DNA from: Anseranas semipalmata
Taxonomy: Eukaryota; Chordata; Aves; Anseriformes; Anseranatidae
Reading direction: 5' to 3'
Assembly: GCA_013399115.1 (NCBI GenBank)
Contig: VXAA01006435.1
Span: 302,811 to 366,810, forward strand
DNA length: 64,000 nucleotides
The translations under genes and the position numbers were made by a program. Each line of letters opens with the position of its first letter. Position 1 is the stretch's first letter. Positions 22,565-33,950 of this stretch are shown here, one piece after another. The notes beneath the pieces were generated by a model. It saw only the letters and a program-made list of their open reading frames with translations. It ran no database searches and was not told the DNA's origin.

Positions 22565-22960
22565 TCATTTCCCAGACCTGAGACATTTTATTCAATTTTT
22601 CCTGACTAAGTTGATATGTAAAGCCATATAAACATATCAATGCAAATAAATACATATATATTTTTCAAACAGTCATCGAAATGCACTCATTACAAAGCTT
22701 TGCATCAAGGGTCTCTCACATTGTCATTACCCAGAATAACTCATTTTTTTTAATGTTGCATTATTTTTAAGAACAGTTTATGGACCTACAGGCCACTTCT
22801 TTGTATTTCATTAACAACCCCACCTCTATCTATCATGTTTCAGCCTTATCTTACCTGATTAGAAAATCATTTCGCTATTTGCATTAAGGGCAAAAATCTA
22901 TGCAAAGTCACCATAATGTTATTCAAGCCCTGGCATAGCAGTGAAGATCCTATTACACAC
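22565..22960. promoter_or_regulatory. Candidate conserved enhancer block with two octamer sites
   Basis: AT-rich unique sequence carrying a perfect octamer ATGCAAAT at 22640-22647, its reverse complement ATTTGCAT at 22877-22884, and an ACAAAG/CTTTG SOX/TCF-like pair at 22692-22701, with several ATTA cores. Adjacent POU and SOX motifs are common in neural enhancers. Position, about 8 kb past DMBX1, fits a DMBX1 regulatory role, but this is inference. Confidence 0.3.
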
Positions 22961-22979
22961 TGGGGCTGTCTATGTTTTC

Positions 22980-23065
22980 AGGAGCTGCAAGTCCAGAAGG
23001 GACCACGCTGTTCTTTTATTCCAACCTGCTGCAAGGCACATGTCAGAGAAACCTATCTTGCCTTT
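22980..23065 (-). mobile_element. Old CR1-like LINE fragment (diverged)
   Basis: The stretch around AGAAGGGACCA and TTCCAACCTGCTGCAAGGCACATG matches the layout of the 3' region of old amniote CR1 elements read on the minus strand. It is short and very diverged, so the call is tentative. Confidence 0.4.
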
Positions 23066-25029
23066 GACAATGCAAATATTAAAAATGCCTAAGTGACTTA
23101 AATACCTGCAACTTTTGTCTGTATATCACTCGAGGCTTTTGCATACATTTCACTTGGTGTCCTCAGGATTTGTAGCCCCTTTTTGATGAAGGCTGGCTTT
23201 CTGCACAGCCCTGGGAGATTCTCCAGCTCCATTCCTCTGGTTGCTGCCACTGTCAGGTACAGCCAGCCCAGTGTCCGCAGCTGAGTGTGACCCTCACTGG
23301 GCTGAAGCCCAGCCTCCACGCCTTCAGGCACAGCTGATCCTTTGTCTCTTGCAGTCGATGGAGGAAAATTCTTAATTCCTGTAGTGTCGGAGTAGCATCC
23401 AAGTGACGAGGTGGTAGGACTGCATCTTGCCTACACTAGGCTTGCCAGGTTAGATCCAGAGCCTGAAAAGTGTTTAGCTGTCTGACTTCCACAGGAATCA
23501 ACAAAGTCAGTGAAACAGCTTTCTCCAAGCCCTGATTCACCAAGGACTCATCTGGTAGGTTCAGCCAGGGCCTGCCACCCCTCCCAGTCTCACATCAGTG
23601 TTGCAGGACTGGGAGCAGGGTGCCTGTACATTTGTCTTTCACAAACCTGCACCCCGAGTTGTTCTCTGCTGGGAGCCAAGTCTGCTTCTCAACTTCACTT
23701 CTCCTGGAAGCCACCAGACTGGTGGCCGTGCTTGCAGACCTTCAAGCTGCTGCTTCCAGCAGCATCAACTCTGCAGGGTGAGAGATGATGCTTTTGCAAA
23801 TATCCATCCCAGGGAGTCCTCAGCAGGGAACATAGGGACCTAAAGTGGCGTTAATTCAACAGCAGCCAGAGGCAGAAAGCATACCCCATCCACCAGCAAG
23901 GTACGGATTTCCTTCAACTTGGACTTCTTTCAAACACATTCTCTCTGCATTAGTAAAGCAAAATATCACAGTGTTAGATTGCACCATATCCACAAGAAAA
24001 CACATGGGAGAACTGACAAACAGGGGTGCGAGGTTGTTTCAATAAACATAGCAAAAGGTCCAATAAAAGATGACGTTGGTAGGATTTTTCATCTCCTTGG
24101 AGATCAAACTTCCTCCTTATGTTTTTTAGAGGAATCGTAATGGAAAAACACATCACAGAACAACTGGTCTGCTCTAGGACGTGACTGAGATATCTGGGTA
24201 TGTTTATAACAGCCAGCATAAAACAATATAAATGGACATAAAATACTCCGTGTGGGTAACACCATTTGCTCTGTGCTGATTCCCACCCCTCTGCCCGCTG
24301 TGACCGCCCAGCTCCCAGTACAGCAGCTTGCAAAGCCCCAGAATTGTGGGGTTGTTCCTCTTGCACTGGGGACAAACGGGACACCAAATGAACAAGCCCA
24401 AGGTCCCTCTGTCACTTGCAAAACAAAGAAAGTGCTGTTTCACAAAGTGCATCGTTAGCTGGGGAACTCATTTGCACAGAACATTGGGAGGCTAAAAGTC
24501 CACTAAAGTGGACTAAGTCCAGGCTAAAAGGATGTTGGACACGGGGAAGTGCATGGGGAAGGGATGGTGCTGGAGCTATGCCCTATGACAAGATGCTTCC
24601 CCCAGCTCAGGGAGCCCTGCAAATCACCAGAACCTGGGGACAATATTTTGGGGAGGCTGCATGAGGTCATGCTGCCCCAGGCCTGGCCCTGCAGCACTGA
24701 GTGTGAGGGCAGGCACAGCACCAGCCTGTGGCAGAGCCAGTTTTTGCTCTGTTTGGAAATTAAAGTCACTTCGTGTTCCCACTCTGCCTTAAGCGTACCT
24801 TGTCCTTGAAGTCTGAGGACATTTGGGGCTGAAGGGTGACTCTCTGTGACAATCTCCAAGGGCTGTTGTGTTGCAGAATTAGGAGCAGCCATGGCTTTCC
24901 CCATCAGTTTGCACATGCTACATCTCAGATGAAGGAAACAGAAGACAACAGAAAATAATATATCTGGAATAGGGTTGTGAGAGAGTTGTGCACCCATGTG
25001 GTCATTCCACCATCAGAAAGCCCAGATAA

Positions 25030-25215
25030 GGCACCTGCTCTTCCCAGAATGACTTTGGAGCCATCATTTTTGCTCAGCAAACTTAACTATATGCCACCCC
25101 TTACTGCAAAGGCAGCTGCAAGCACAATTTAATCAAATCGCAAGTGCAATATTTATGCTAATTTATCCATCCTTTCTTTTTTATGGAGTCAATTAACAGG
25201 TCACAAGCACCACAA
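25030..25215. promoter_or_regulatory. Candidate enhancer-like block
   Basis: A non-repetitive AT-rich stretch with TTTAATCAAAT, TGCTAATTTATC and GTCAATTAACA, that is, clustered homeodomain-type cores, and no open frame. Called on texture alone. Confidence 0.22.
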
Positions 25216-27529
25216 GAGCTGTATGAGTTAAGCCAAGTGGCCCATCTCCATGGCTTGGAGCCCACGGCCTGGGTGGTTGTCGGGGACAGGAGACCATTTC
25301 TCCAAGGACTTCATGAAAAGGAGCAGAGGAAAACAAAGCAGGTCTGAAACCAGCTTAAAATCTCCATGCGGGTGTCCGCATTTACCGGGGGAAATGTGGG
25401 AAAAAGTGAAATCCACCATGTTACCCTGTAAAAAACATTACTGATGGATTTCCATGTGTACAGACTTGTTCTTTAGTTAAAAAATGAACTTTCCTATAAC
25501 AAGATAAATCACTTGTCTGGTGGAAGTGGCTCAGCTCCCTTCAGCTTGTCGTTGTTCAAGGCAAAAAATACCACTCAAAAGTTATGTTTCAGCTTCAGTT
25601 TTGCTTCGTGTCACTAAAAAAAAAAATCTCAGTTGACACCCACCCTAGCCTTCTCCCTTCCCCTAGTAAAATTGAGAACTTTTAACTGTCTAGTAAAAAC
25701 TCCTTGTGATTGCCCTGTGGAGACCACCAAAGATGAAACTCTTCCCCAAGAGAGATTATCTGCTGCCGACGGACCCGCATGAGGAATTAAGGACATATTT
25801 ATTGAAGAGAAAAGCGTTACGGCTTCCTGAACATCCGCCCTGCTCCACCCCAGCCCTCTCCCCCAGCTAAGCCACCTAGCATGTTTGCCTAACCTCCCCG
25901 TAACAGGCACCTTAAAGGAAAAAAAGTCCTTCTGATCCACTCTGAAACATGAGATATCTCCCAGCCCTCAATAACGTCTTAATTTCCTCTCTCCACTCTC
26001 CGTGCTGGAGACGATTGCTCAGGCAGGAATGTTTCTGAAGTAAGACAAAAAAAAAAAAATTACATTGGTGGGGAACAACGGAGGGGAGACCTGATGGAGC
26101 AGAAGAAGTGAATTAGTTTCACCTTTGGAGACACCCACAGAGAAAAGAAAGGTGTCTGAGTTGCCTCAAAGTAATTCCTCTTTGCACAGAGCTCCTCTAA
26201 CCAGCTTAAACAAAGAGAGATGAGAGATGTGCTTTTGATTTTGGCCACATTTCACCAGTTTTGTTTGTTTGCTTTGCCTCCACCTGTGTTTTCAAGTCCC
26301 TCCACCTCCCAGGGTGTTTGCGTTATCGAGTGGCAGCGCAGGGCTGTGCTACCTGCAGGAATGTGCCACATCCCTGCCGGGTCTCAGCACAGGGAACTGG
26401 GGATGGTTGGGGGCTTCACATCTGCCCATGTTCCTGCAGCTTTCAGTAAAGACGATGTGAAGGGGGAAAGAAAATAAATGCTTCAACTAAGGTTTAGCTG
26501 TTGCATTTTTAGAATTGAAATTTAAGGACAAATTAACCTGAACTAATCACCAAGGTGACTTAAATAAGACCCACAACCTTTTTACCACAGTTGTGCACAT
26601 CTTGATAGCAACTAAAGTTCACCGGATGCTCTCAGACACCTCAAGATCTGTCGCTGCCCCTTGAAAATGGCTAAATCCAGCTTTGCCCTCAGAAAGATGC
26701 CATCTTCGAAGCCCACCAGCCCTTGCACCTGGATGACTCGTAACGTGCAGGGTGGGATGGGTGGCTGCCAGTCCACGAGGGCTGAGCACTTTTTCGCTTG
26801 CGTGGATTCGTTCTGCTCCACCTCACAGCCTGACCTCAGCTTCCCACCAAGAGGAGGGGAAGCAGCCACGTTTTTCGGTGCTGTCTACAAGAAGATGCAC
26901 TGGGCAGGGTAAGCAGTGGACATGGTGTGGCCCTGGGCAGAGCGCTGAGAGCTCCTGGGGTACCTAAACCAGCACAGAGGGCTGCAGGGGTGAGCGGCGG
27001 GGAACTGAGAAAGCAGGGAATAGAGGGGAGGTTTTGCTAAGGAATGTGGAAGGGCTGATATCCCAAACAGCGAGAGCATTATCTAAACACTTTATAGGTC
27101 CAAACAGATTAGCACATATTTTTTTCCCCGTTTCAAATCATTTTCAACTGAAAAAGTGTTTCAATCCAAGTGTTTCATTTTAGCATTAAGCAGAACCTTG
27201 CTGGTGGACCAATTTTTTTTTTTTCCCAACAATATCTGAAAAACTTTCTGTGCTCCCGCCAAAAAAAAAAAAAAAAACACTCTATATGCCTTCACTAAGC
27301 AAAACGTTGAAGCTAAGCCCTCGGAGCATGTTACTGAATGAGGACCTCTGCTTGGCCGCTCCAGTTGGCACTTAAAGCACCGCTTTTTGGCACATCTCGC
27401 AGGGGACAAGGGGCTGCTATCTGGTGAACCTTCGGACTGTCGGGGCCAACAAAAGCGAGCACGGCTCTCTTTGCTTGAGGATGAAGTGGAACACACACCA
27501 GTCAGGACGCCTCGCACATTGAAAAATTC

Positions 27530-28040
27530 CTGTGCTGTCACGCTTAACTAATAAATCGTCGAGCTATGTAAACAGGGCCAGGGATGCTAGTTATTTATTT
27601 ATTTGTTTGAAAGGAAAAGCGACTTGTCCGCAGGTTGCTTGCCAAATGCATGTCAAGCGGTGGGGGGAAGAAAAATCAACAACAAAGGAGTTTAAAGACA
27701 AAATATTAAGAACCCCAAATTGGGTGAAAATTGCTTTCTGACAGATATCACCTATTGCAAACGAGACAGAAATACAAGTAATCTTGTAAAATGAAAGCCA
27801 AGGACAGACTTGTACCTGCCTTAGATGAATAAGTATCCCATTATCTTGAAGAATGAGGGCCTCGGGCTGTGATTATGCCACTATTGTATTCTAAACAGCA
27901 TGGTTTGTCAAATGGGATAAATCCTAGCAAAATCAAATAAAAAAGGGATCCAATTTGAAGCTCAGCACACAATTTATTATTTTGTTTAATGTCACCCTCT
28001 TGATGTTACTGATTATTGGGCAAATGGCGCCGTGTTTAAG
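27530..28040. promoter_or_regulatory. Candidate enhancer-like block
   Basis: About 500 bp of unique AT-rich sequence with multiple homeodomain and forkhead-like cores (ATGTAAACAGG, CTAACTAATAAAT written as AACTAATAAAT, TTTGTTTAATG, GATTATTGG) and low repeat content. This is the texture of vertebrate conserved non-coding elements. Unproven without alignment. Confidence 0.25.
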
Positions 28041-28587
28041 CATGTGTTTAGAGTCTCCTGTCCCCCTTGCAGGCTCCCAGCTATCACCCTGACTGTCACC
28101 CCATGCTGGCGAGCTGTTTGCTGCCGCCTGTAACCACCACTCAGCTCAGTAGACCTAGCCGGGCTGGCCATGGTACAGGCCAGCACCACGTGGAAATAAA
28201 TTCAATATTTGGGTTTTGTTCTATTTGGATGAGTCTCGAGGTGACTTTGAGTGATGCAATGAACAGCACCTTGTAGCACATTGGCAGTACCACACCAACC
28301 AGGAGCTAGTGGCAGGCAGTTTTGTCGTTAATTTATGAGGTGGAAGCAAATTTCCCACTGCCTTGGCTTTATTTTATGGGTCAGGGGTAACAGCCCACGT
28401 CCCAGTGATTGTTGAAAAGGTTTCTCCTCTTTCAAAGCTGCCGTCCCTTGTTTTATGATGTCACAACCTTGGTTAAAGAAAGAAAGGAGATGCAAAGGGC
28501 CACAGAGATTACACACATCATTGGGTGTTATAGAATAAATACTTGATATCGCTTTCTCTGCTTGAGTCTCAGGGTGGGACTGCACAT

Positions 28588-28778
28588 GAACACTGGCACA
28601 GGCTGCACAGAGAAGCTGGGGATGCCCCATCCCTGGAAGTGCTCAAGGCCAGCTTGGATGGGGCTTTGGGCAACCAGACCTAGTGGGAGGTGTCCCTGCC
28701 CATGGCAGAGGGTTGGAACCAGATGGTCTTTAGGGTCCCTTCCAACCCAAACCATTCTAGGATTCTGTAATTCTATGA
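28588..28778 (+). mobile_element. CR1 LINE 3' end (5'-truncated, avian type)
   Basis: The sequence runs through the characteristic CR1 landmarks in order: CACTGGCACAGGCTG, CCCCATCCCTGGAAGTG, a Gly-coding GGATGGGGCTTTGGGCAACC, GTGTCCCTGCCCATGGCAG, GGTCCCTTCCAACCCAAACC, ending in the degenerate tail ATTCTGTAATTCTATG. This is the usual 5'-truncated chicken-repeat-1 insertion with its octamer tail. No reverse transcriptase part remains. It is the clearest transposon in the window. Confidence 0.93.
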
Positions 28779-29225
28779 AGCTGCTCTTGCATTAGGTGGA
28801 GGCATCGTTGTGACATGCGGATTGTGAGTATCAAAGAGACAAATCTATTCCTGCTTTGGATTCGGTTGGCTTCCAAAAGCTGTGCTGCTCTCCTGGAAAA
28901 CCCCATTGAGAGCTGCCCCCAGTGTCTCTCCATTACTCTTGGCAGTGGTGTTCAGGAAAAGCTGGTACAAGCACAGCCAAATGCAAAATGGAGGGAAGGA
29001 GCAGGCTCACTGGTCTTGGACACATCCGCAAGGAGCAGCTTGCTGGGACCGGTGCACTGATGTGGTTCCTACCCTGACACACCTGGACAGAGTTACTGCA
29101 GTTTGTTGGCATGGCTTTGAAGGTGCTCTGAGCTCCCCAGCTGTGAGAGCAACCTAAGGACTCCGCCTTCAACCTGCATAATCTGTTCATCATGTTTTCA
29201 TTTGTATAAACCCTTAAGTTACACT

Positions 29226-29263
29226 AAAAAACAAACAAACAAACAAACAAGCAAACAAACAAA
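29226..29263. repeat. (AAAC)n simple repeat
   Basis: About nine AAAC units with one GCAAAC interruption. Confidence 0.93.
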
Positions 29264-31304
29264 GGAACAGAAGGGGAGAAGGAATAGGCAAGAGACACAC
29301 AGGGACACTGACCACAGAGCATCTTTTGCCCAAACAGCCCTTGTGATTCTGCCCCTGCTTCCCCCTACCTTCCCTTCCGCTCCCATAACCCCATCTCCTC
29401 ATGCCCAATTTTCATGAGGAGTCATCTTTCATATTCTAATACTTTAAATGACTGAGGATTATTGGAAGTGTGAGTTTTAGGTGTGAAAATACCACAGTTC
29501 ATCAGCTCCCTGGGGGAGGAGCTCTTCCAGCATGCAAGCAGATTGCACTTGCAACAAGGGCTGATCGGAGCAGGGAGCAACGTGACAAAGCCAAGGAGTA
29601 GTGGAAAAGAATGATGGATTTAAAGAGTCAAAATAAGAGCAGGCACATTTTATTTAGGCAAAGTTCCAACTGAAATCAATAAGAACTACAGAATGTAGCC
29701 TTGTAGTTTGACTTGAAAGCACTATTTGTTAAGGACTATGAAAAATGGAGGAATTTTTAAAATCTAATTTATTTTACATCATTTTGTGCAGGCTGTTTTA
29801 CTTCATTGAACCTCATTGCTTATGGACATGGCAATGTCATTCATTCTCTTTTTCACTTAAGTTTCACTGTATTGTCGGCCATGAGCATCAAAAATATTAC
29901 TCTCAAATCCCTAAAATAATGAATGGGATTTTGTCATATAGATACAGGACTCCGTGACTTCTGTGTTGAACTGTCCGATTTCTGTAAACCACAAGGGAGA
30001 AACTCATCTAAAAGCCAAGATAGCCCCATATTCACAGGGCTCCAGGAGCTGGGTCTAAGCACCTTTGATTTTCTTCCCTCTCACTCCCCAGATATTGCAA
30101 ACTCTGAGGAAGAAATTCTTCTCGCTGGATTTCTAATGCTTCTGCTGAGGACTTTTTAGTCAACAGGTCTCTTGACAAAGTTTTCCTGACACTTCAAAGC
30201 AAGCAAGGGCTGCAGAAAAAGCACAATACCTTGTTACAGAATAGCTACATGTGGTACGATCCAGAAAGCTAATTTTCTCCTTTTCCCAGCTATTTTGATC
30301 AGTCCAGAAATTATATTACCTGCACGACTCCCTCTTCAAACACAAACCAGAAGTGATCTCTATTTGCTTTGTGCAGAACAAGTGAAAAACATTCCACAGC
30401 CCCACAGTCTAAATACATTAGCCAAGCAAAACCCAGATTTCCCTAAATGAATCTGAATATCTTACCAGAATCACTTCTTTTCTACCAGGTTTCTGCTGGA
30501 ACACACATGTTAGAGAGTACATGTTAGTTGTGTCACAGTCTGGGGGAGGTGAGGACACTGCCACCTTCAAAATCTTCCCTATTATCAGGTCCTAACTTTT
30601 AAAAAGGGTATGAGCAACTTACAAGTGGTAACATCAAAAGTCTGTATGCCCTGTCTGTAAGCACAGGAGTATTTCCCAGGGGAATTTAATCCCACTCGAT
30701 CCTACAGCCCAGCCAAGCTCAGTGTGTTTACATTTTTTGTTTTATATGAAAGTGGCTTCAAATGTTGCCAACATTTCTTCTTTTTCAGAAGTATTTTTGC
30801 CTCTGTCAGTTTTCAAAATACAGTTTTTCTTTCTTTCTTTCTTGTTTCCACAGTCTTCTGTTTTGCTGGAACTTCTGTTTCCTCACATCTGGAACGTTAA
30901 GAAGCAAGTCCCAAATATCTCCAATTAAATTCCCACCAGGATGTCAATCCCACTTAAAAAAAAAAAAAAAAAATCGAGAAGCTGAGCTGTGGACTCTCAA
31001 AAGGCAATACTCTCCCCTTAAATAGAGGCTTGCACCTTAAAGTCTGCCGGCCACCTCAGCATTTAACCACCACCGCCGTTTTTCACTCTTCCTCCCCCAG
31101 GCAGTGCCTGCCCACGGCACAGGCAGCAGCCCCCCGACCCCTCTCGCAGCTCCTGCACCGCGGGGCGAAGCCTCCTAGAGCCCATCTCCCCATTCAGGGC
31201 GGTGATTGTGCTCCCACCGCTGTGCTGAAAGCCCCGTGCGGAGGGGAGGGAAAGAGGGGAGAAGAATCCAAAGGATCTCTGGCACCCCGGCCCGATAAGA
31301 AACT

Positions 31305-31480
31305 TTAGCCCTATTCAGCGGCTGACAACCGCTTGTAGAATATGATCTTAATCCTGTTTCTAACATTCTTTCGCCGTTCGGCCTCACTATTCCAGGCTGT
31401 ATTCTTCTAACCGTCGCTTTAGCAAATCCCCCAAATAGAATTACTGGGGGAGATAAACATCAAAGGGAATTCAAGAAATC
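31305..31480. promoter_or_regulatory. Candidate enhancer-like block with OTX-type and TCF-type sites
   Basis: Unique sequence with a TTAATCC core (31348-31354, the OTX/bicoid K50 homeodomain site), an ATCAAAGG TCF/LEF-type site at 31459-31466 next to a forkhead-like ATAAACA, and retained CpG dinucleotides in an otherwise CpG-poor interval. DMBX1 itself is a K50 protein and OTX2 acts in the same tissue, so a DMBX1 enhancer is plausible but not shown. Confidence 0.28.
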
Positions 31481-32244
31481 TACAGTAGGTTCACACAGTA
31501 GGGGAAAAAGGGGCAGGTGGGGGCCGGTGGAAAGGGCTGTCTCTCCCCTTGCCCTCAGTCCCTTTCTGGTTGCATTCCTAAGGGCTGCCTCACTATCTCT
31601 CTGCAGTGCTACTTTTAGTATTTATTTTTATTCTGCTCAAGGCTTTTCTTTTTTCCTCGGGAGGATGAGAGCCCAGTGGTGCGAAGCGCTGTATGTAGCT
31701 GTTCTGTGTAAAAATAACCCTTTCCTCAGAGAGGTGCACCACCGAAATGGAGAAGGTGGGAGGAGGAGAGAACATTTACCTGGCAGGGAGCAGAGAGGGG
31801 GAGACACCAAGGGACCTGCCTTGGTACACAAGAAGTCTGTTGTAGAAATCAAATGAGCATAATTTAGGAGCTCCCAATAGTTCCCATCAGGGACACGTAT
31901 GTCTCATTGACTGCCCTGAAGAGCTTCCCAACATAGGTCAGCAAGTCCTGCAGGGAAGGAGCCTCCATCTAGGCCCATAAGAAGCACTCATATTTATCAC
32001 ACGGACCCCACAACCATGAGCCTCTGCTGTGTGATGACACCAGCGACAGCACCACGTGCTACCCCTCCGGGGCTAAACAAAATGGTGGGACTCTGGGGAC
32101 AAAGGCAGTCTCTCCACCCTGCTTCCCTTCAGTCCTCTAGGAACCAGGGACCTCCCTTCTGATTACTGTACAGTTGATGAAGAAGGATGGCCTCCTGCCA
32201 TCACCAGCCCTGGGTGCTGTGTAGCATGGCCAAGGTGAAGTACA

Positions 32245-32308
32245 GACCAGATGTCCTCCAAAGATCCCTTCCAACCCAAATTATTGCTCTAAATACTGTG
32301 ATTCAAGA
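32245..32308 (+). mobile_element. Degenerate CR1 3' end
   Basis: GACCAGATGTCCTCCAAAGA, then TCCCTTCCAACCCAAA and a decayed tail ending in CTGTGATTC follow the order of a CR1 3' terminus. The upstream part is too diverged to delimit. Confidence 0.7.
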
Positions 32309-32569
32309 GGAACTGCCTTACAGACAAGGCACAGGCAATTTGGGTCATTAAAGAGAGTGCAGATAATCCAGACCTAAGTTAACCCCAGCACTGCAAAAGC
32401 ATCCCCTTATTAACTCTTCCAGGACCACCTTCTTTCATGCTGGCTCAGGTTCACAGCTCCAGTCACACTAGCTCCACCAGCCCTTTCTTCCTAGCCCTTC
32501 CTAGCAGCTGCAGCCTACAACTGCTTTGAGGACACAGATGTGATGGAATGAAACTTTTCTTATACAAGC

Positions 32570-32900
32570 ACATGGTGTGACAAGGGACAAAAGGCACCAC
32601 TTGCAGCTTAGGAGATTTGGACTGAACATTAGGAATTTCTGATGGTGACAGTGGTACAGCCCTAGCACTGGACACCAGAGAGGTTTGTTTTTTTTTTTTN
32701 NNNNNNNNNNNNNNNNNNNNNNNNNNNNNNNNNNNNNNNNNNNNNNNNNNNTTTTGGAGGGAGGGGGGGTCTCCACCCTTGGAGGATTCCAAAACTTGGC
32801 TAGACACAGCCATGGGCAGCCTGATCTGGTGTTGGCAACTCCTGTCTGGAGAGCCCGGAGAAGCCCCAGCACCACCCAGGATGATCCTCAGTTACTCATA
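32570..32900 (+). mobile_element. CR1 LINE fragment interrupted by an assembly gap
   Basis: Before the gap, GACAAGGGACAAAAGGC, TTTGGACTGAACATTAGGA and GGACACCAGAGAGGTT follow CR1 order; after the gap, GTCTCCACCCTTGGAGG, GCTAGACACAGCCATGGGCA and GCCTGATCTGGTG continue it. In intact CR1 the junction reads roughly GAGGTTGTGGAGTCTCC, so the T run, the 52 N and the G run are an insertion or misread at that point. Confidence 0.8.
32700..32751. other. Assembly gap (52 N)
   Basis: A run of N lies between a T homopolymer and TTTTGGAGGGAGGGGGGG, inside a CR1 element. Sequence is missing or could not be resolved. Confidence 1.
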
Positions 32901-33777
32901 GGTCAAATGTTTAAAAACAGTTTTATTCTGAAAAAAAAGCTGTTGCAAGAAGAGGACTGTGAGACTGTGTGACAGCTTCCAAGAGGTAAAAATCTGATCA
33001 GCTATGAAAGAACAGAGACCAAAAAACAGAGCTCCCACCACCCAAGTAAAAAGATTAACTTTCATTCAGTTAAGAAATGGGGCAGCCTCGAGCCTGAGCA
33101 ACTCAAAGATTCCTGTCCTGCTGCTGTTGTCTCCACTGCCCTATTACAGGAGGTCTGGAGAAAAGGCTTCACATTCTTGGTTCTGGTTTTCCTGTTTGTC
33201 AAAGGAGGCTGAAAACCCTTGTACATTCATTGATGCTCTAGATTCACAGCTCATCAGATTTACCCCAAGCCTCAAGAGTCCAGCTGGCCTGCAATATATC
33301 GACACCTGTTATCAGGGTATGAGCCATGGCAGAGGCTTTCCAGCTCTTCTGTCATGCAATTATATGTCAAAACTTGTTTTAGTCGATGTAGAAAACCTCT
33401 GAATATAGCACACTGATGAAAAGGGCCACCTTACAACAATTATTTTGTTTCCATTTAACACATGTTGTGGTTTTGGCATCTTGTCTCTCCAGAGAAAGAT
33501 GTGGGAGGGAGGAGGCATTCCTCATTTTCACCACATCCAACAAGGGGGGAAAAATCACAAAAGAGTGTGCCATTTTCAGCCTACACAATTGCTGCCACAC
33601 ATTTTTGGTGTAAGTGCTTGATTTAAGCCATATGATAAGCACGAGGTACTTTGATGACCATGAACAACCCTAACAGAGCACCTAGGACATGGGGATGCAT
33701 CTTCTCTCTACTTGTCTCTGGCTAGACCTGAAATGGGGAAGCATCTCTGGTTTTAGGCACCGCTAAAGGAAGATGTG

Positions 33778-33950
33778 TATCAGGTGGAGAGAGTCCAGAG
33801 AAAAATAATGAGAATAACTGGAAAATATTATCCGTAAAGAAAACTAAGAATATCGATGTTGTGTTACCTGGAAAGAGAAAAGCAAATGGAGTTTCAGACA
33901 TATACCTCCTCTAGCTACATAAAGAGCAGGCTGTCAAAGAGACTCTCTTC
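33778..33950 (+). mobile_element. CR1 LINE fragment (diverged)
   Basis: GTGGAGAGAGTCCAGAGAAA, a decayed middle, and CCTGGAAAGAGAAAAGC correspond to the CR1 segment that normally lies several hundred bases upstream of the 3' end. Here it lies downstream of the other CR1 pieces, so it is a separate insertion. Confidence 0.6.

Larger units (their letters stand above)
23066..28587. other. Non-coding interval, middle part 1
   Basis: No gene recognised. It contains short A/T runs (near 25616-25626, 26047-26059, 27211-27224 and 27261-27277) and two AT-rich enhancer-like blocks listed separately (25030-25215 and 27530-28040). The rest is unique sequence without visible structure. Confidence 0.55.
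28779..32244. other. Non-coding interval, middle part 2
   Basis: No gene recognised. It holds an AAAC repeat (29226-29263), a TTTC repeat near 30826-30844, an A run at 30956-30973 and a CG-richer, motif-dense block at 31300-31480 listed separately. Confidence 0.55.
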
